Source of the DNA: Sphingomonadaceae bacterium
Lineage (GTDB): Bacteria > Pseudomonadota > Alphaproteobacteria > Sphingomonadales > Sphingomonadaceae
Length of the DNA stretch: 64,000 nucleotides
Reading direction: 5' to 3'
Assembly: GCA_019239915.1 (NCBI GenBank)
Contig: JAFAZF010000003.1
Location: forward strand, 121,424-185,423
The position numbers and the translations under genes are program-made. The notes below the pieces were generated by a model. It was not told where the DNA came from and did not search any database. It saw only the letters and a list, made by a program, of their open reading frames with translations. Within the stretch, counting starts at the first letter, position 1. Every line of letters starts with the position of its first letter. Shown here one piece after another: positions 52,901-62,191 of the stretch.

Positions 52901-54253
52901 TTGGCGCTGATCCTCCTGCTCGGCGCGCTTGCGGAAGCGTTCGCCTACTGGCCGGGGCTGATGACGTGGGACGCCATCCGCCAATATGGCCAGGCGCTCG
53001 ATGGCGACTTCGACGATTGGCACCCGCCGGCGATGGAATGGCTGTGGCGGCAGCTGGTGTCGGTCCATCCCGGTCCGGCGCCGATGCTGATCCTCCAGCT
53101 CGCGCTCTATTGGGGCGGTTTCGCGCTGCTCGCCGGCTGGGCCCTCCGCGAGCGGCGGCGCGGCCTCGCGGTCGCTCTCGTCGCATGCGCGTTCCTGCCG
53201 GTGCCGTTCGCGCTGATGGGCGCGGTGCTCAAGGATTGCCTGATGGCGGGAGCGCTCCTGAGCGCGACGGGGCTGCTGGCCTGGAACCTGCGCGTGAACC
53301 GTTGGTCGCTGCGGATCCCGGCGCTACTGCTGCTGGTCTTCGCCGCGATGCTGCGCTTCAACGCGTTCACTGCCTGCCTGCCGCTGTTCGTCGCGTTGCT
53401 GCCGGCGGAATGGCGGCGCACCCGGCTGCGGCTGGCGATCGTCTCGATGCTGTCGCTCGTCCCGCTGCTCGCGGCGATGCCGGTCGCCAATCGCCTGATC
53501 GGCGTGCAGAAATCCGGCGTCGAGCTCTCGCTGGTGATGTTCGACATGGGCGGCATCACCTATCACAGCGGCGTCAGCGTGTTCCCGCCGATGGGGATCG
53601 CCGATCCGGTCGGCGTCAACCGCCGCTGCTATTCGCCGGTGAAATGGGATCCCTATAGCTGGTGGGTGGCCGAGCCCTGCCCGATCGGCTTCGAGAAGAT
53701 GCATGCGCTGATCGGCGATCGCTCGGGCTACGGGCCGTGGCTGAAGGCGATCGCGGCGCATCCGATCGCCTATGCCGAGCATCGCCTCGCACATTTCAAC
53801 ATCAACAGCCGCTTCCTCGTTCATGACGAGATCGAGCGGCCGGTGCAGGACAGCCCGCCGCCCAATGACTGGCATTATCGCGTGCCGCCCAACCGGGTGC
53901 TGACCTGGATCGATCGCGCCGCGCGGCTCTCGGCGCACAGCCCGCTCGGCTGGCCGATCGTGTGGATCGCGATCGCGTTCGGCGTGCTGCTGCTCGTCCC
54001 GGCGCTGCCGTCGGCGTCGTTGATCCTGCCGCTGGCGCTGTCCTCGCTGCTCTACGGGCTGGGCTACGGCGTGTTCAGCGTCGCCGCCGAGCTGCGCTAC
54101 CATTTCTGGACGATGAGCGCGGCGGCGATCGCGCTCGTGCTCACGATCGCGGACTTGAAGAGAGGTGCTGGCATTTCCTGTAGCAGAATTGCTACAGCGG
54201 CTTTGCCAGCGCTGATCGTCACCACGCTCTGCATCATCTGGCGGCTCGCTTAG
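52901..54253 (+). CDS. Multi-spanning membrane protein, possibly GT-C glycosyltransferase-like; start uncertain
   Basis: About 450 residues with some ten membrane segments. The first loop contains WPGLMTWDAIRQYGQALDGD then FDDWHPPAMEWLWRQL, an acidic first-loop pattern similar to GT-C glycosyltransferases, but the family is not named. No ATG exists near the expected N-terminus: TTG 52901 is the first start after the repeat, and GTG 52817 would translate the REP element. The repeat may have replaced the original start. It is followed by a DUF885 peptidase gene. Confidence 0.65.
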   Translation: MALILLLGALAEAFAYWPGLMTWDAIRQYGQALDGDFDDWHPPAMEWLWRQLVSVHPGPAPMLILQLALYWGGFALLAGWALRERRRGLAVALVACAFLPVPFALMGAVLKDCLMAGALLSATGLLAWNLRVNRWSLRIPALLLLVFAAMLRFNAFTACLPLFVALLPAEWRRTRLRLAIVSMLSLVPLLAAMPVANRLIGVQKSGVELSLVMFDMGGITYHSGVSVFPPMGIADPVGVNRRCYSPVKWDPYSWWVAEPCPIGFEKMHALIGDRSGYGPWLKAIAAHPIAYAEHRLAHFNINSRFLVHDEIERPVQDSPPPNDWHYRVPPNRVLTWIDRAARLSAHSPLGWPIVWIAIAFGVLLLVPALPSASLILPLALSSLLYGLGYGVFSVAAELRYHFWTMSAAAIALVLTIADLKRGAGISCSRIATAALPALIVTTLCIIWRLA

Positions 54254-54270
54254 CGCCCGAGGAGGCACGC

Positions 54271-56094
54271 ATGGACCTGGATCGCCGACAGCTTCTTGTG
54301 GGGAGCGCGGCGATCGTCGCTGCTCGCAGCACGCGCCTTGCCGCCGCCGCCACGCCGGGGGGTGATCCCGCGCTCAAGGCACTGCTCGACGAGACCGCCG
54401 ACGCGATCCTTGCCGAGTTCCCCGACAATGCGACCTTCTTCGGCGTCGACACCGGCGCGCGCGTTCGTTTGCGCAGCCAGCTCACCGATCGTTCGGCGGC
54501 GGCCGACCGGCGCCGTGCCGCCGCCTGCGATGCGCGGCTTGCCAAGCTCAGGGCATTCGACGCCTCGCGCCTGCAGGGCACCGATCTCGTCGATCTCTAC
54601 TGCGCGATCTATGCACATGAGCGCGCCAGCGAAGGCTATCGCTTCCCTTATGGCGACGTGTTCGTGCTCGACACGCTGCTCGCCGAGTACAACTCGCCCT
54701 ACGTCGTCAACCACAATGGCAGCGTCTTCAACCAGGTCCCCGACTTCCTCGACAACATCTTCAAGGTAGCCGGCGCTGCCGACGGCGAGGCCTATCTCGC
54801 GCGGCTGGCCGCCTTCGCGCAGGAGCTCGATGACGAGACCGCGCGAATGAATCACGACGCTGCCGGCGGCGTGATGCTCCCGGACTTCCTGATGGACACG
54901 GCGCTCAAGCAGGAGACGGCTTACGCCGCGGTGCCGATCGCGCACTGGGGTCTCGTCACCTCGCTCGTCCGGCGGATGCGCGAGCAGCAGGTCGCGGGCG
55001 ACTGGGAGGCGCGCGCGATGCGCATCTGCGAGGCCCGGGTCGCGCCCGCGCTGCAGCGCCAGATCGACGCGCTGAAGGCGCTGCGGCCGAAGGCGACGGC
55101 GGATGCCGGCGTCTGGAAGCTGCCGCAAGGCGACGCTTATTATGCCTGGGCGCTCAAGCTCGGCACGACCACCGACATGAGTGCCGACGAGGTCCACCGG
55201 CTCGGCCTCGACCAAGTGCGCGTGATCAGCGCCGAGATGGACACGCTGCTGCGCAAGCAGGGGCTGAGCGAGGGCAGCGTCGGCGCACGCATGGCCGCGC
55301 TCGGCAAGGACCCGAGGTTCCTCTACCCGGACAGCGACGCCGGCCGCGCCGCGCTGCTCGCCTATCTGAACGGCCGGATCGCGGCCGTGCGCGCAAAGCT
55401 ACCGCAGGCTTTCACGCGGCTCCACAAGGCCGATCTCGAGATCAAGCGCGTGCCGCCCTCGATCGAGGCGGGCGCGCCCGACGGCTACGAACTCGACGGC
55501 GCGATCGACGGCAGCCGCCCTGCGACTTACTACATCAACCTGCGCGACATGGGGAACTGGCCCAAATTCTCGCTGCCGACGCTCTGTTTCCACGAAGGGC
55601 TGCCGGGCCATGTCTGGCAGGGCAGCTTCGCGCACGATCTGCCGCTCATCCGCTCGATGCTGCAGTTCAACGCCTATGCCGAAGGCTGGGCGCTCTATTC
55701 CGAGCAGCTCGGCGACGAGCTCGGTATGTATGCCGACGATCCGTTCGGGCGGCTCGGCTACCTCCAGTCGATCCAGTTCCGCGCGGTGCGGCTGGTCGTC
55801 GACACCGGCCTGCATGCCAAACGCTGGACGCGGGATCAGGCGATCCGCTGGATGGTCGACAACAACGGCAACGCCTATGACGCCGCGCGCGGCGAGATCG
55901 ATCGCTATTGCGCGTGGCCGGGGCAGGCCTGCGGCTACCAGATCGGCCATCTTCATATCGACGGCCTGCGTGAGCAAGCGCGGGCGAAGCTCGGGCCGCG
56001 CTTCGACGTGCGGCGGTTCAACGACGTCGTCGTGCAGGCGGGATCGGTGCCGCTGACCGAGCTCGATCGGATCGTGGACGGGTGGATGGCATAG
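54271..56094 (+). CDS. DUF885 putative metallopeptidase, exported
   Basis: A 607-residue protein with a twin-arginine-like signal (LDRRQLLVGSAAIVAARSTR). The C-terminal half has HEGLPGHVWQ (441-450), a zinc-binding HExxxxH, plus SMLQFNAYAEGWALYSEQLG, both conserved in DUF885. These look like M32-fold carboxypeptidases. Substrate unknown. A GAGGAGG precedes the ATG. Confidence 0.9.
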   Translation: MDLDRRQLLVGSAAIVAARSTRLAAAATPGGDPALKALLDETADAILAEFPDNATFFGVDTGARVRLRSQLTDRSAAADRRRAAACDARLAKLRAFDASRLQGTDLVDLYCAIYAHERASEGYRFPYGDVFVLDTLLAEYNSPYVVNHNGSVFNQVPDFLDNIFKVAGAADGEAYLARLAAFAQELDDETARMNHDAAGGVMLPDFLMDTALKQETAYAAVPIAHWGLVTSLVRRMREQQVAGDWEARAMRICEARVAPALQRQIDALKALRPKATADAGVWKLPQGDAYYAWALKLGTTTDMSADEVHRLGLDQVRVISAEMDTLLRKQGLSEGSVGARMAALGKDPRFLYPDSDAGRAALLAYLNGRIAAVRAKLPQAFTRLHKADLEIKRVPPSIEAGAPDGYELDGAIDGSRPATYYINLRDMGNWPKFSLPTLCFHEGLPGHVWQGSFAHDLPLIRSMLQFNAYAEGWALYSEQLGDELGMYADDPFGRLGYLQSIQFRAVRLVVDTGLHAKRWTRDQAIRWMVDNNGNAYDAARGEIDRYCAWPGQACGYQIGHLHIDGLREQARAKLGPRFDVRRFNDVVVQAGSVPLTELDRIVDGWMA

Positions 56095-56100
56095 CTCGGT

Positions 56101-56204
56101 CTCCCTCCCTGGAAGGGAGGAGCCGGGGGCCGAGGCGCTGTTGAAGCGAGCGCCTCGCCGCACATCCACCCACCCCAAAGCCCTCCCTTTCAGGGAGGGG
56201 CTTT
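56101..56204. repeat. CTCCCTCCCTGGAAGGGAGG palindrome pair
   Basis: CTCCCTCCCTGGAAGGGAGG at the left and CCCTCCCTTTCAGGGAGGGG at the right, between convergent genes; probably works as a bidirectional transcription stop. Confidence 0.7.
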
Positions 56205-56206
56205 AG

Positions 56207-56770
56207 TCAGGGCACCCGCTTCGCGGTCAGGATGGCGATGCGCTGCTTCAATATCTGGTCCGCCATCGCGCCCTGGCCGCCCTTCAGCGTCACCGCGTTG
56301 AGAATCTTGAGCACCACGTTCATGCCCTTGGTGACGTGGCCGAAGGCGGCGAAGCCGGGGTCCTTCCCGTGCGCATCCATGCCGGGCATCTTGCCGGTGG
56401 TGATGAAGAAGTCGCCCTCCGCCGTGCCGGGCTCCTGCCGCGCCATCGAGATCGTGCCGGCGACGTGGTGGATACCGGTCTTGCTCGTCGGCTCGTGCGC
56501 GACCGGCGGCAGCGTGCGCTGGCCCGATCCGCGAATGCCGCCCTGAATGAAGCCGTAGCCCGGCGCCGACTTGGCGACGCGGTAGAAGCTCGTCCCGTCG
56601 AACAGATGCTGGTCGACATATTTGAGGAAGTTGGTGGTGGAGAGCGGTGCGCGCTTCGCGTCGAGCTCGACGGTGATCGTGCCAAGCGAGGTCTGCAGCG
56701 CGACGTGGGGGTTGGCCGCTAGCGCAGGGCCCGAGGCGAGGGCGAGTAGAGCGAGGAAGGTCTTACGCAT
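56207..56770 (-). CDS. Peptidyl-prolyl cis-trans isomerase, cyclophilin type, periplasmic
   Basis: A 187-residue cyclophilin with a signal peptide (RKTFLALLALASGPALAANP). The core FYRVAKSAPGYGFIQGG and FGHVTKGMNVVLKIL matches the family; FFITTGKMPGMD replaces the classical FFI motif region normally followed by the Trp. It assists proline isomerisation during folding in the periplasm. Confidence 0.93.
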   Translation of the reverse strand: MRKTFLALLALASGPALAANPHVALQTSLGTITVELDAKRAPLSTTNFLKYVDQHLFDGTSFYRVAKSAPGYGFIQGGIRGSGQRTLPPVAHEPTSKTGIHHVAGTISMARQEPGTAEGDFFITTGKMPGMDAHGKDPGFAAFGHVTKGMNVVLKILNAVTLKGGQGAMADQILKQRIAILTAKRVP

Positions 56771-56785
56771 GTCGCTTCATATCAT

Positions 56786-56879
56786 CTCCCTCTCCCATGG
56801 GGAGAGGGTCGGGGTGAGGGGTTCCTCGCTCTCGATAGCTCGGACACGCTCACCCTACCCTCTCCCTGAGGAGAGGGCT
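56786..56879. repeat. CTCTCCC-GGGAGAGG palindrome pair
   Basis: CCCTCTCCCATGGGGAGAGG and CCCTCTCCCTGAGGAGAGGG with GTCGGGGTGAGG as inner arm, same type as 1498-1610. Ends next to the hom stop. Confidence 0.7.
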
Positions 56880-56885
56880 ATAAGC

Positions 56886-58190
56886 TTAGAGATCGAGGAT
56901 GTGCATCAGCATCGGCTTGCCGGCGAGGCTGGACGATCCTTCCAGCCGGGCGAGCGCGTCGGTGACGCAGCGTTCGGGGCCGACATGCGTCACCATCGCG
57001 AGCAGCACCGGGTCGTCGCCGCCGGCATCGCCGCTCTGGCCGCGCTGGATCATGCTCTCGATCGAGACATTGGCGTCGCGCATCGCTGCGGTAAGCTCGG
57101 CGAGCACGCCGGGGCGATCGGCGACGGTGAAGCGCAGATAGGCGCGGCCGCGGCGCTCGCCGGCGGGTGCGGGCGGCAGATGCGCGAGGCTCGCGACCGG
57201 CATCGCGAAGGCCGGGCCATATTCGCCGCGCGCGATGTCGATCAGGTCGGCGACGACGGCGGACGCGGTCGGCCCTTCGCCGGCGCCGCGCCCTTCGAAC
57301 AGCAGCCGTCCGACATAATTGCCCTCGGCGACGACCGCGTTGAGCGAGCCCTGGACATGCGCGAGCGGGTGGTCGGCGGGCACCAGACACGGGTGGACGC
57401 GCTGGAACAGGCCCTTGCCGTTCGCCTCCGCCAACCCGACTAGCCGGACCTTGAAGCCGAGCGCGGCGGCCTCGGCGATGTCGCCCGCGACCAGCTCGCG
57501 GATGCCGGTGATCGCGACCGCGTCGAAATCGAGCGCGGTGCCGAAGGCGAGGCTGGCGAGGATCGAGAGCTTGTGCGCGGCGTCGATGCCGTCGATGTCG
57601 AAGCTGGGATCGGCCTCGGCATAGCCGAGCGCCTGGGCCTCGCTCAGAACCTCGGCGAAGTCGCGGCCCTCCCGCTCCATCGTCGTCAGGATGTAGTTGC
57701 AGGTGCCGTTGAGGATGCCGTAGACGCGGCCGATCTCGTTCGCCGCCGCGCCCTCGCGCAGTCCTTTGATGACTGGGATCCCGCCCGCGACCGCCGCCTC
57801 ATATTTGAGCGCGAGGTTCGCCGCTTCCGCCGCGCCGGCGAGCTCGACGCCGTGATGCGCGATCATCGCCTTGTTGGCGGTGACGAAATGCTTCCCGCCG
57901 GCAATGGCGCGCCGCGCGAGGGAGAGCGCCGGCCCGTCCGATCCGCCGATCAGCTCGACGACGACGTCGACATCGTCGCGCATCGCGAGCTCGGCGGTGT
58001 CGTCATGCCAGGCGAAGCCGGCGATATCGATACCGCGATCGCGCGTGCGATCGCGCGCCGAGACGGCGGTGACCGCGATCGGTCTGCCGGCGCGACGCTC
58101 GATCAGCGCGCGATTCTCCTCGATGAGCTTGACGACGCCCGCGCCGACGGTGCCGAGCCCCGCCAGCGCCACCCGCAACGCATCGCCCAT
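56886..58190 (-). CDS. hom: Homoserine dehydrogenase
   Basis: A 434-residue NAD(P)-dependent enzyme reducing aspartate semialdehyde to homoserine on the path to Thr, Met and Ile. N-terminal Rossmann VALAGLGTVGAGVVKLIEEN, VTANKAMIAHH, catalytic LKYEAAVAGGIPVIKGLREG and GILNGTCNYILTTM, SFDIDGIDAAHKLSILA; the C-terminal ACT domain (about 345-430) suggests feedback control by threonine. Lies just downstream of alaC with one small gene between. Confidence 0.97.
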   Translation of the reverse strand: MGDALRVALAGLGTVGAGVVKLIEENRALIERRAGRPIAVTAVSARDRTRDRGIDIAGFAWHDDTAELAMRDDVDVVVELIGGSDGPALSLARRAIAGGKHFVTANKAMIAHHGVELAGAAEAANLALKYEAAVAGGIPVIKGLREGAAANEIGRVYGILNGTCNYILTTMEREGRDFAEVLSEAQALGYAEADPSFDIDGIDAAHKLSILASLAFGTALDFDAVAITGIRELVAGDIAEAAALGFKVRLVGLAEANGKGLFQRVHPCLVPADHPLAHVQGSLNAVVAEGNYVGRLLFEGRGAGEGPTASAVVADLIDIARGEYGPAFAMPVASLAHLPPAPAGERRGRAYLRFTVADRPGVLAELTAAMRDANVSIESMIQRGQSGDAGGDDPVLLAMVTHVGPERCVTDALARLEGSSSLAGKPMLMHILDL

Positions 58191-58279
58191 GCCTTCGCCC
58201 CGCTCCGTTCAATCCGAGCGCAGCGCGCTGGCATGGCGGAGCGGGGGAGGCAAGGGGTGGGCGCTTCTCGCGCCAGCAT

Positions 58280-58351
58280 CCGTTCAGCCTGAGCGAAGTC
58301 GAAGGCCACGCGGAACGGCGGCTGCACTTCGACTTCGCTCAGTGCGAACGG
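58280..58351. repeat. REP-like palindrome, CGAGCGAAGTCGAAGG type
   Basis: CCGTTCAGCCTGAGCGAAGT and ACTTCGCTCAGTGCGAACGG form the arms; located between two same-strand genes. Confidence 0.78.
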
Positions 58352-58371
58352 TCGTTGTTCAGGCTACAGGA

Positions 58372-58815
58372 TCAACGGCAGCTGATGTTGCCGCGATCGA
58401 TCGAGCGGCCGAGGAGGCCGCCGCCGGCGGCGCCGAGCAGCGCACCCAGCGTGTTGCCGCCGACCGCGCCGCCGAGCACGCCGCCGCCGATCGCGCCGAG
58501 CACGAGGCCGGTGGTGCCGTCCGAACGGCGGCAATAATAGCGGCCGTCGCCGCCGCGATAGACATAGTCGTCGCGGCCGAGGCGGCGTGGCCGGTAATGA
58601 TTGTCATAATGGTAGGAGCCGCGCGGATCCCAGCCATGTTGATCGCCGTGCCAACCACGATCGGGCCCACCCGGACCACCGGGGCCGCGATCGCCAGGGC
58701 CGCCATGCCAGTCGCCACCACCATTGTGATGCCAGTCCTGCGCGACCGCGGCGGTGGTGCCGAGCGGTGCCGCCAGCATCGCGGCCGCGAGAAGGGCGTT
58801 GGTGATCCGTTTCAT
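58372..58815 (-). CDS. Glycine-zipper 2TM domain exported protein
   Basis: A 147-residue protein with signal peptide (ITNALLAAAMLAAPLGTTAA), a His/Gly/Asp-rich region (about 26-75), and a C-terminal glycine zipper GLVLGAIGGGVLGGAVGG then GAAGGGLLG. Such domains insert in or bind the outer membrane. YYCRRSDG and ISCR give two cysteines that may pair. Function unknown. Confidence 0.88.
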   Translation of the reverse strand: MKRITNALLAAAMLAAPLGTTAAVAQDWHHNGGGDWHGGPGDRGPGGPGGPDRGWHGDQHGWDPRGSYHYDNHYRPRRLGRDDYVYRGGDGRYYCRRSDGTTGLVLGAIGGGVLGGAVGGNTLGALLGAAGGGLLGRSIDRGNISCR

Positions 58816-58919
58816 TATGCTTCTCCTCCAGACTCGAGCGCGTGAACACGCCGCGCCCGTGACGGTTGCACGAGCGCGGGTGAATGCGTGCTGAGGCGGT
58901 CGTTAACCGGAGCGAAGGG

Positions 58920-60125
58920 TCAGGCCGCCGCGGGTGCGTTGACGCCCATGCTCTGGAGGTAGCGCTTGAGGTTGCGCGCGGCCTGGCGGATACGGTGCTC
59001 GTTCTCGACAAGCGCCAGGCGGACATAGCCTTCGCCCTCCTCGCCGAAGCCGGTGCCCGGCGCCACCGCGACGTTGGCGTGCTGGATCAACTGCTTGGCG
59101 AATTCCATCGAGCCGAGATGCTTCAGCGCGGGCGGGATCGGCGCCCAGCAGAACATCGACGCCTCGGGCGAGGGGATGTCCCAGCCGGCGCGGCCGAAGC
59201 TGTCGACCATCACGTCGCGGCGGCGCTTGTAGAGCTGGCGGTTCTGCTCGACGATGTCCTGCGGACCGTTGATCGCGGCGACCGCGGCCGCCTGGATCGG
59301 CGTGAAGGCGCCATAATCGAGATAGGATTTCACCCGCGTCAGCGCATCGACGAGCGTGCGATTGCCGACCGCGAAGCCAATCCGCCAGCCCGCCATCGAA
59401 TAGGTCTTGGAGACCGAGGTGAACTCGATCGCGACGTCCTTCGCGCCGGGCACCTGCAGGATCGACGGCGTCGGCGTCTTGCCAAAATAGATCTCGGCAT
59501 AAGCAAGGTCCGAAAGCACCCAGAGCTTGTGCTCCTTGGCGAACGCGACGACCTGCTCATAGAAGGCATAGTCGGCGACGTAGGCCGTCGGGTTCGAGGG
59601 GTAGCCGATCACCAGCACGGAGGGCTTCGGCACGGTATAGGCGACGGCATGCTCCAGCCGGCGGAAGAAGTCCGGCCCTGGCGTCGCCGGGATCGAGCGG
59701 ATCGCCGCGCCCGCGATGATGAAGCCGAAGGTGTGGATCGGGTAGCTGGGATTGGGCGCGAGCACGACGTCGCCCGGCGCGGTGATCGCCTGCGCGAGGT
59801 TGGCGAGCCCTTCCTTCGACCCGAGCGTGACGACGACCTCGCTCTCGGGATCGACGTCGACGCCGAAGCGGCGCGCATAGTAAGCGGCTTGCGCCTTGCG
59901 GAGGCCCTTGATGCCTTTCGAGGCGGAGTAGCCGTGCGCGTCGGGCTTGCGCGCGACCTCGACCAGCTTCTCGATCACGTGCGGCGGCGGCGCGCCGTCC
60001 GGATTGCCCATGCCGAGATCGATGATGTCCTCACCCGCCGCCCGCGCGCGTGCCTTCATCGCGTTCACTTCGGCGAACACGTAAGGGGGCAAGCGCTTGA
60101 TACGGTAGAATTCCTCGGTCATCAT
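58920..60125 (-). CDS. alaC: Alanine-type aminotransferase AlaC (class I/II, PLP)
   Basis: A 401-residue aminotransferase. MGNPDGAPPPHVIEKLVEVA, YSASKGIKGLRKAQAAYYAR, SYPIHTFGFIIAGA, and the PLP lysine in TSVSKTYSMAGWRIGF are seen. AlaC and its relatives make alanine from pyruvate and glutamate. It is encoded upstream of hom with a small membrane gene in between. Two consecutive ATGs (60125, 60122) are both possible starts. Confidence 0.92.
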   Translation of the reverse strand: MMTEEFYRIKRLPPYVFAEVNAMKARARAAGEDIIDLGMGNPDGAPPPHVIEKLVEVARKPDAHGYSASKGIKGLRKAQAAYYARRFGVDVDPESEVVVTLGSKEGLANLAQAITAPGDVVLAPNPSYPIHTFGFIIAGAAIRSIPATPGPDFFRRLEHAVAYTVPKPSVLVIGYPSNPTAYVADYAFYEQVVAFAKEHKLWVLSDLAYAEIYFGKTPTPSILQVPGAKDVAIEFTSVSKTYSMAGWRIGFAVGNRTLVDALTRVKSYLDYGAFTPIQAAAVAAINGPQDIVEQNRQLYKRRRDVMVDSFGRAGWDIPSPEASMFCWAPIPPALKHLGSMEFAKQLIQHANVAVAPGTGFGEEGEGYVRLALVENEHRIRQAARNLKRYLQSMGVNAPAAA

Positions 60126-60251
60126 CCGGTCCCTGACTGATACTATCCCCTGACGAGAAGCGGGGCCGGCCCTTGTGGGCCGGTTGAGCGCTATACGCCC
60201 GAACCGGGACTCTTGTCAGGCGCTTTGGTCGCGGCGCGGAAAGGACGAGAG

Positions 60252-62072
60252 ATGGCGGATACGCACGGGCAGGACCTCCCGCCGCAGGATGGCGAGGCGG
60301 GCGATGCCGCCGCCACGGCCTGGATGCCGAGCCTTGCCGACATGCAGCAATGGACCCGGCTGATCGGCCAGGCGCAGCAGCTCATCCTGGAGCATAGCGT
60401 CGCGCAGGAGGGGAGCGCGGCGCCGTTCGCGGGACTGGCGATGCCGGCCATGCCGCAGCTCGGGATGCCGCAGCTCGGCGTGCCGCAGCCGGATGTCGAG
60501 GCGATCGCCAAGGCCCAGGCCGAGCTCTTCGCGCAGGGGCTGTCGCTCTGGCAGCATTTCCTCACTCCCGGCAGCGTGCCGCCGCCGAAGACCGCCGCGC
60601 TCGCCGAGAAGGATCGGCGGTTCGCGGCGCCGCAATGGAGCCTGCCGATCTTCGATCTGATGCGGCAGACCTATCTGCTCGTCGCTGAGCATCTGCTCGC
60701 CTCGATCGACACGCTCGCGCTCGATGCCAAGCAGCGCGAGCAGCTGCGCTTCGCGACGCGCGCCTTCGTCGAGGCGGCATCCCCCTCCAACTTCCTGCTG
60801 ACCAACCCGCAGGTGCTCGAGCGGATCGTCGAGACCAAGGGCGCGAGCCTGATCCGCGGCATGGAGCATCTGCTGCGCGATCTCCAGCGCGGCCAGCTCA
60901 GCCATGTTCCCGAAGGCGCGTTCGAACTCGGCCGTAACATCGCGACGACGCCGGGCAAGGTGATCCGCGAGACGCCGCTCTACCAGCTCATCCACTATGC
61001 GCCGACCACCGAGGAGGTGCTGGAGACGCCGCTGGTGATCTTCCCGGCCTGGATCAACCGCTTCTACGTGCTCGACCTCACGCCCGAGAAGAGCTTCGTG
61101 CGCTATGCGCTCGATCGCGGCATCAGCGTGTTCATCGTTTCGTGGAAGTCGGCCGACGACAGTCTCGCCGAGACGACGTTCGACGATTATGTCGTGCGCG
61201 GCCAGGTCGACGCGATCGACGCGGTTCGCGATCTGCTCGGCGTGCCTTCGGTACACGCGATCGGCTATTGCGTGGCGGGCACGACGCTCGCCGCGACGCT
61301 CGCCTATCTCGCCGCCACGGGCGAGCCCGAGAAGGTGGCGAGCGCGACCTTCTTCACCGCGCAGGTCGATTTCAGCCAGGCAGGCGAACTCAAGCTCTTC
61401 ATCGACGATCCGCAGCTGGCGATGCTCGGCGCGGTTTCGGACGGCAGCTTTCTCGACGGCCGCTACATGGCCGCGACCTTCAACCTGTTGCGCGGGCGCG
61501 ATCTTATCTGGAACTACGTCGTCGACAATTACCTGCTTGGCAACGACTATAAGGCGTTCGACCTGCTCCACTGGAACGGCGATACGACCAACCTGCCGTC
61601 ACGCTGGCACGGCGCCTATCTCCGCGACTTCTATCGCGACAACAAGCTTGTCGTGCCGGGCGCGCTCAGCGTCGACGGCGTTCCGCTCGATCTCGGCAAG
61701 GTCGAGACGCCGGCCTATGTCCAAGCCGGTCGCGAGGATCACATCGCGCCGCCGGAAAGCGTGTGGAAGATCACCGATCACTTCGTCGGGCCGATCCGCT
61801 TCGTGCTCGCCGGCTCCGGGCATACCGCGGGCGTGGTCAATCCGCCGTCGAGCGGCAAATACCAGTATTGGACCAACGACCATCCTGCGCCCGATCTCGC
61901 CGGTTTCATCGCTGGCGCGCAGGAGACCAAGGGCAGCTGGTGGCCGGATTGGGCGCAATGGCTGACCACGCTGTCGAAGCAGCGGGTGCCGGCAAAGGGT
62001 GCGCGCATTCCCGGTGAGGGCAAGCTGCCGTCGCTGGAGGATGCGCCCGGCAGCTATGTCCGCACACGCTGA
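60252..62072 (+). CDS. phaC: Class I poly(3-hydroxyalkanoate) synthase
   Basis: A 606-residue polymerase, class I size. The lipase-like box IGYCVAGTT carries nucleophile Cys340; Asp496 (GREDHIAP) and His524 (GSGHTAGVVNPP) complete the triad. The N-terminal 100 residues are variable. It polymerises 3-hydroxyacyl-CoA into granules coated by the phasin encoded 119 bases downstream. ATG 60252 has AAGGA upstream; an in-frame start 39 bases earlier has none. Confidence 0.97.
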   Translation: MADTHGQDLPPQDGEAGDAAATAWMPSLADMQQWTRLIGQAQQLILEHSVAQEGSAAPFAGLAMPAMPQLGMPQLGVPQPDVEAIAKAQAELFAQGLSLWQHFLTPGSVPPPKTAALAEKDRRFAAPQWSLPIFDLMRQTYLLVAEHLLASIDTLALDAKQREQLRFATRAFVEAASPSNFLLTNPQVLERIVETKGASLIRGMEHLLRDLQRGQLSHVPEGAFELGRNIATTPGKVIRETPLYQLIHYAPTTEEVLETPLVIFPAWINRFYVLDLTPEKSFVRYALDRGISVFIVSWKSADDSLAETTFDDYVVRGQVDAIDAVRDLLGVPSVHAIGYCVAGTTLAATLAYLAATGEPEKVASATFFTAQVDFSQAGELKLFIDDPQLAMLGAVSDGSFLDGRYMAATFNLLRGRDLIWNYVVDNYLLGNDYKAFDLLHWNGDTTNLPSRWHGAYLRDFYRDNKLVVPGALSVDGVPLDLGKVETPAYVQAGREDHIAPPESVWKITDHFVGPIRFVLAGSGHTAGVVNPPSSGKYQYWTNDHPAPDLAGFIAGAQETKGSWWPDWAQWLTTLSKQRVPAKGARIPGEGKLPSLEDAPGSYVRTR

Positions 62073-62112
62073 GCAGCTGCACATGACGCAACCGCCCCCG
62101 CGAAAAGATGCA

Positions 62113-62126
62113 TGTTGCAACGCACA
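62113..62126. promoter_or_regulatory. Candidate PhaR-type operator, site 1
   Basis: TGTTGCAACGCACA is a near-palindrome (reverse complement TGTGCGTTGCAACA), 66 bases before the phasin start. It resembles the TGC/GCA-rich sites bound by PhaR, the PHA-sensing repressor of phasin genes. Assignment is by resemblance only. Confidence 0.4.
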
Positions 62127-62156
62127 AAACACTTGAAATCGATCGCTGTTCCGGTA

Positions 62157-62172
62157 TTGTGCGTCGCAGCAA
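62157..62172. promoter_or_regulatory. Candidate PhaR-type operator, site 2
   Basis: TTGTGCGTCGCAGCAA is nearly symmetrical (TTG-GCG and CGC-CAA halves) and repeats the first site in inverted order 31 bases away. It lies 20 bases before the phasin ATG, a position suited for repression. Confidence 0.4.
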
Positions 62173-62191
62173 TCGATTGCGAGAGGCTGCG

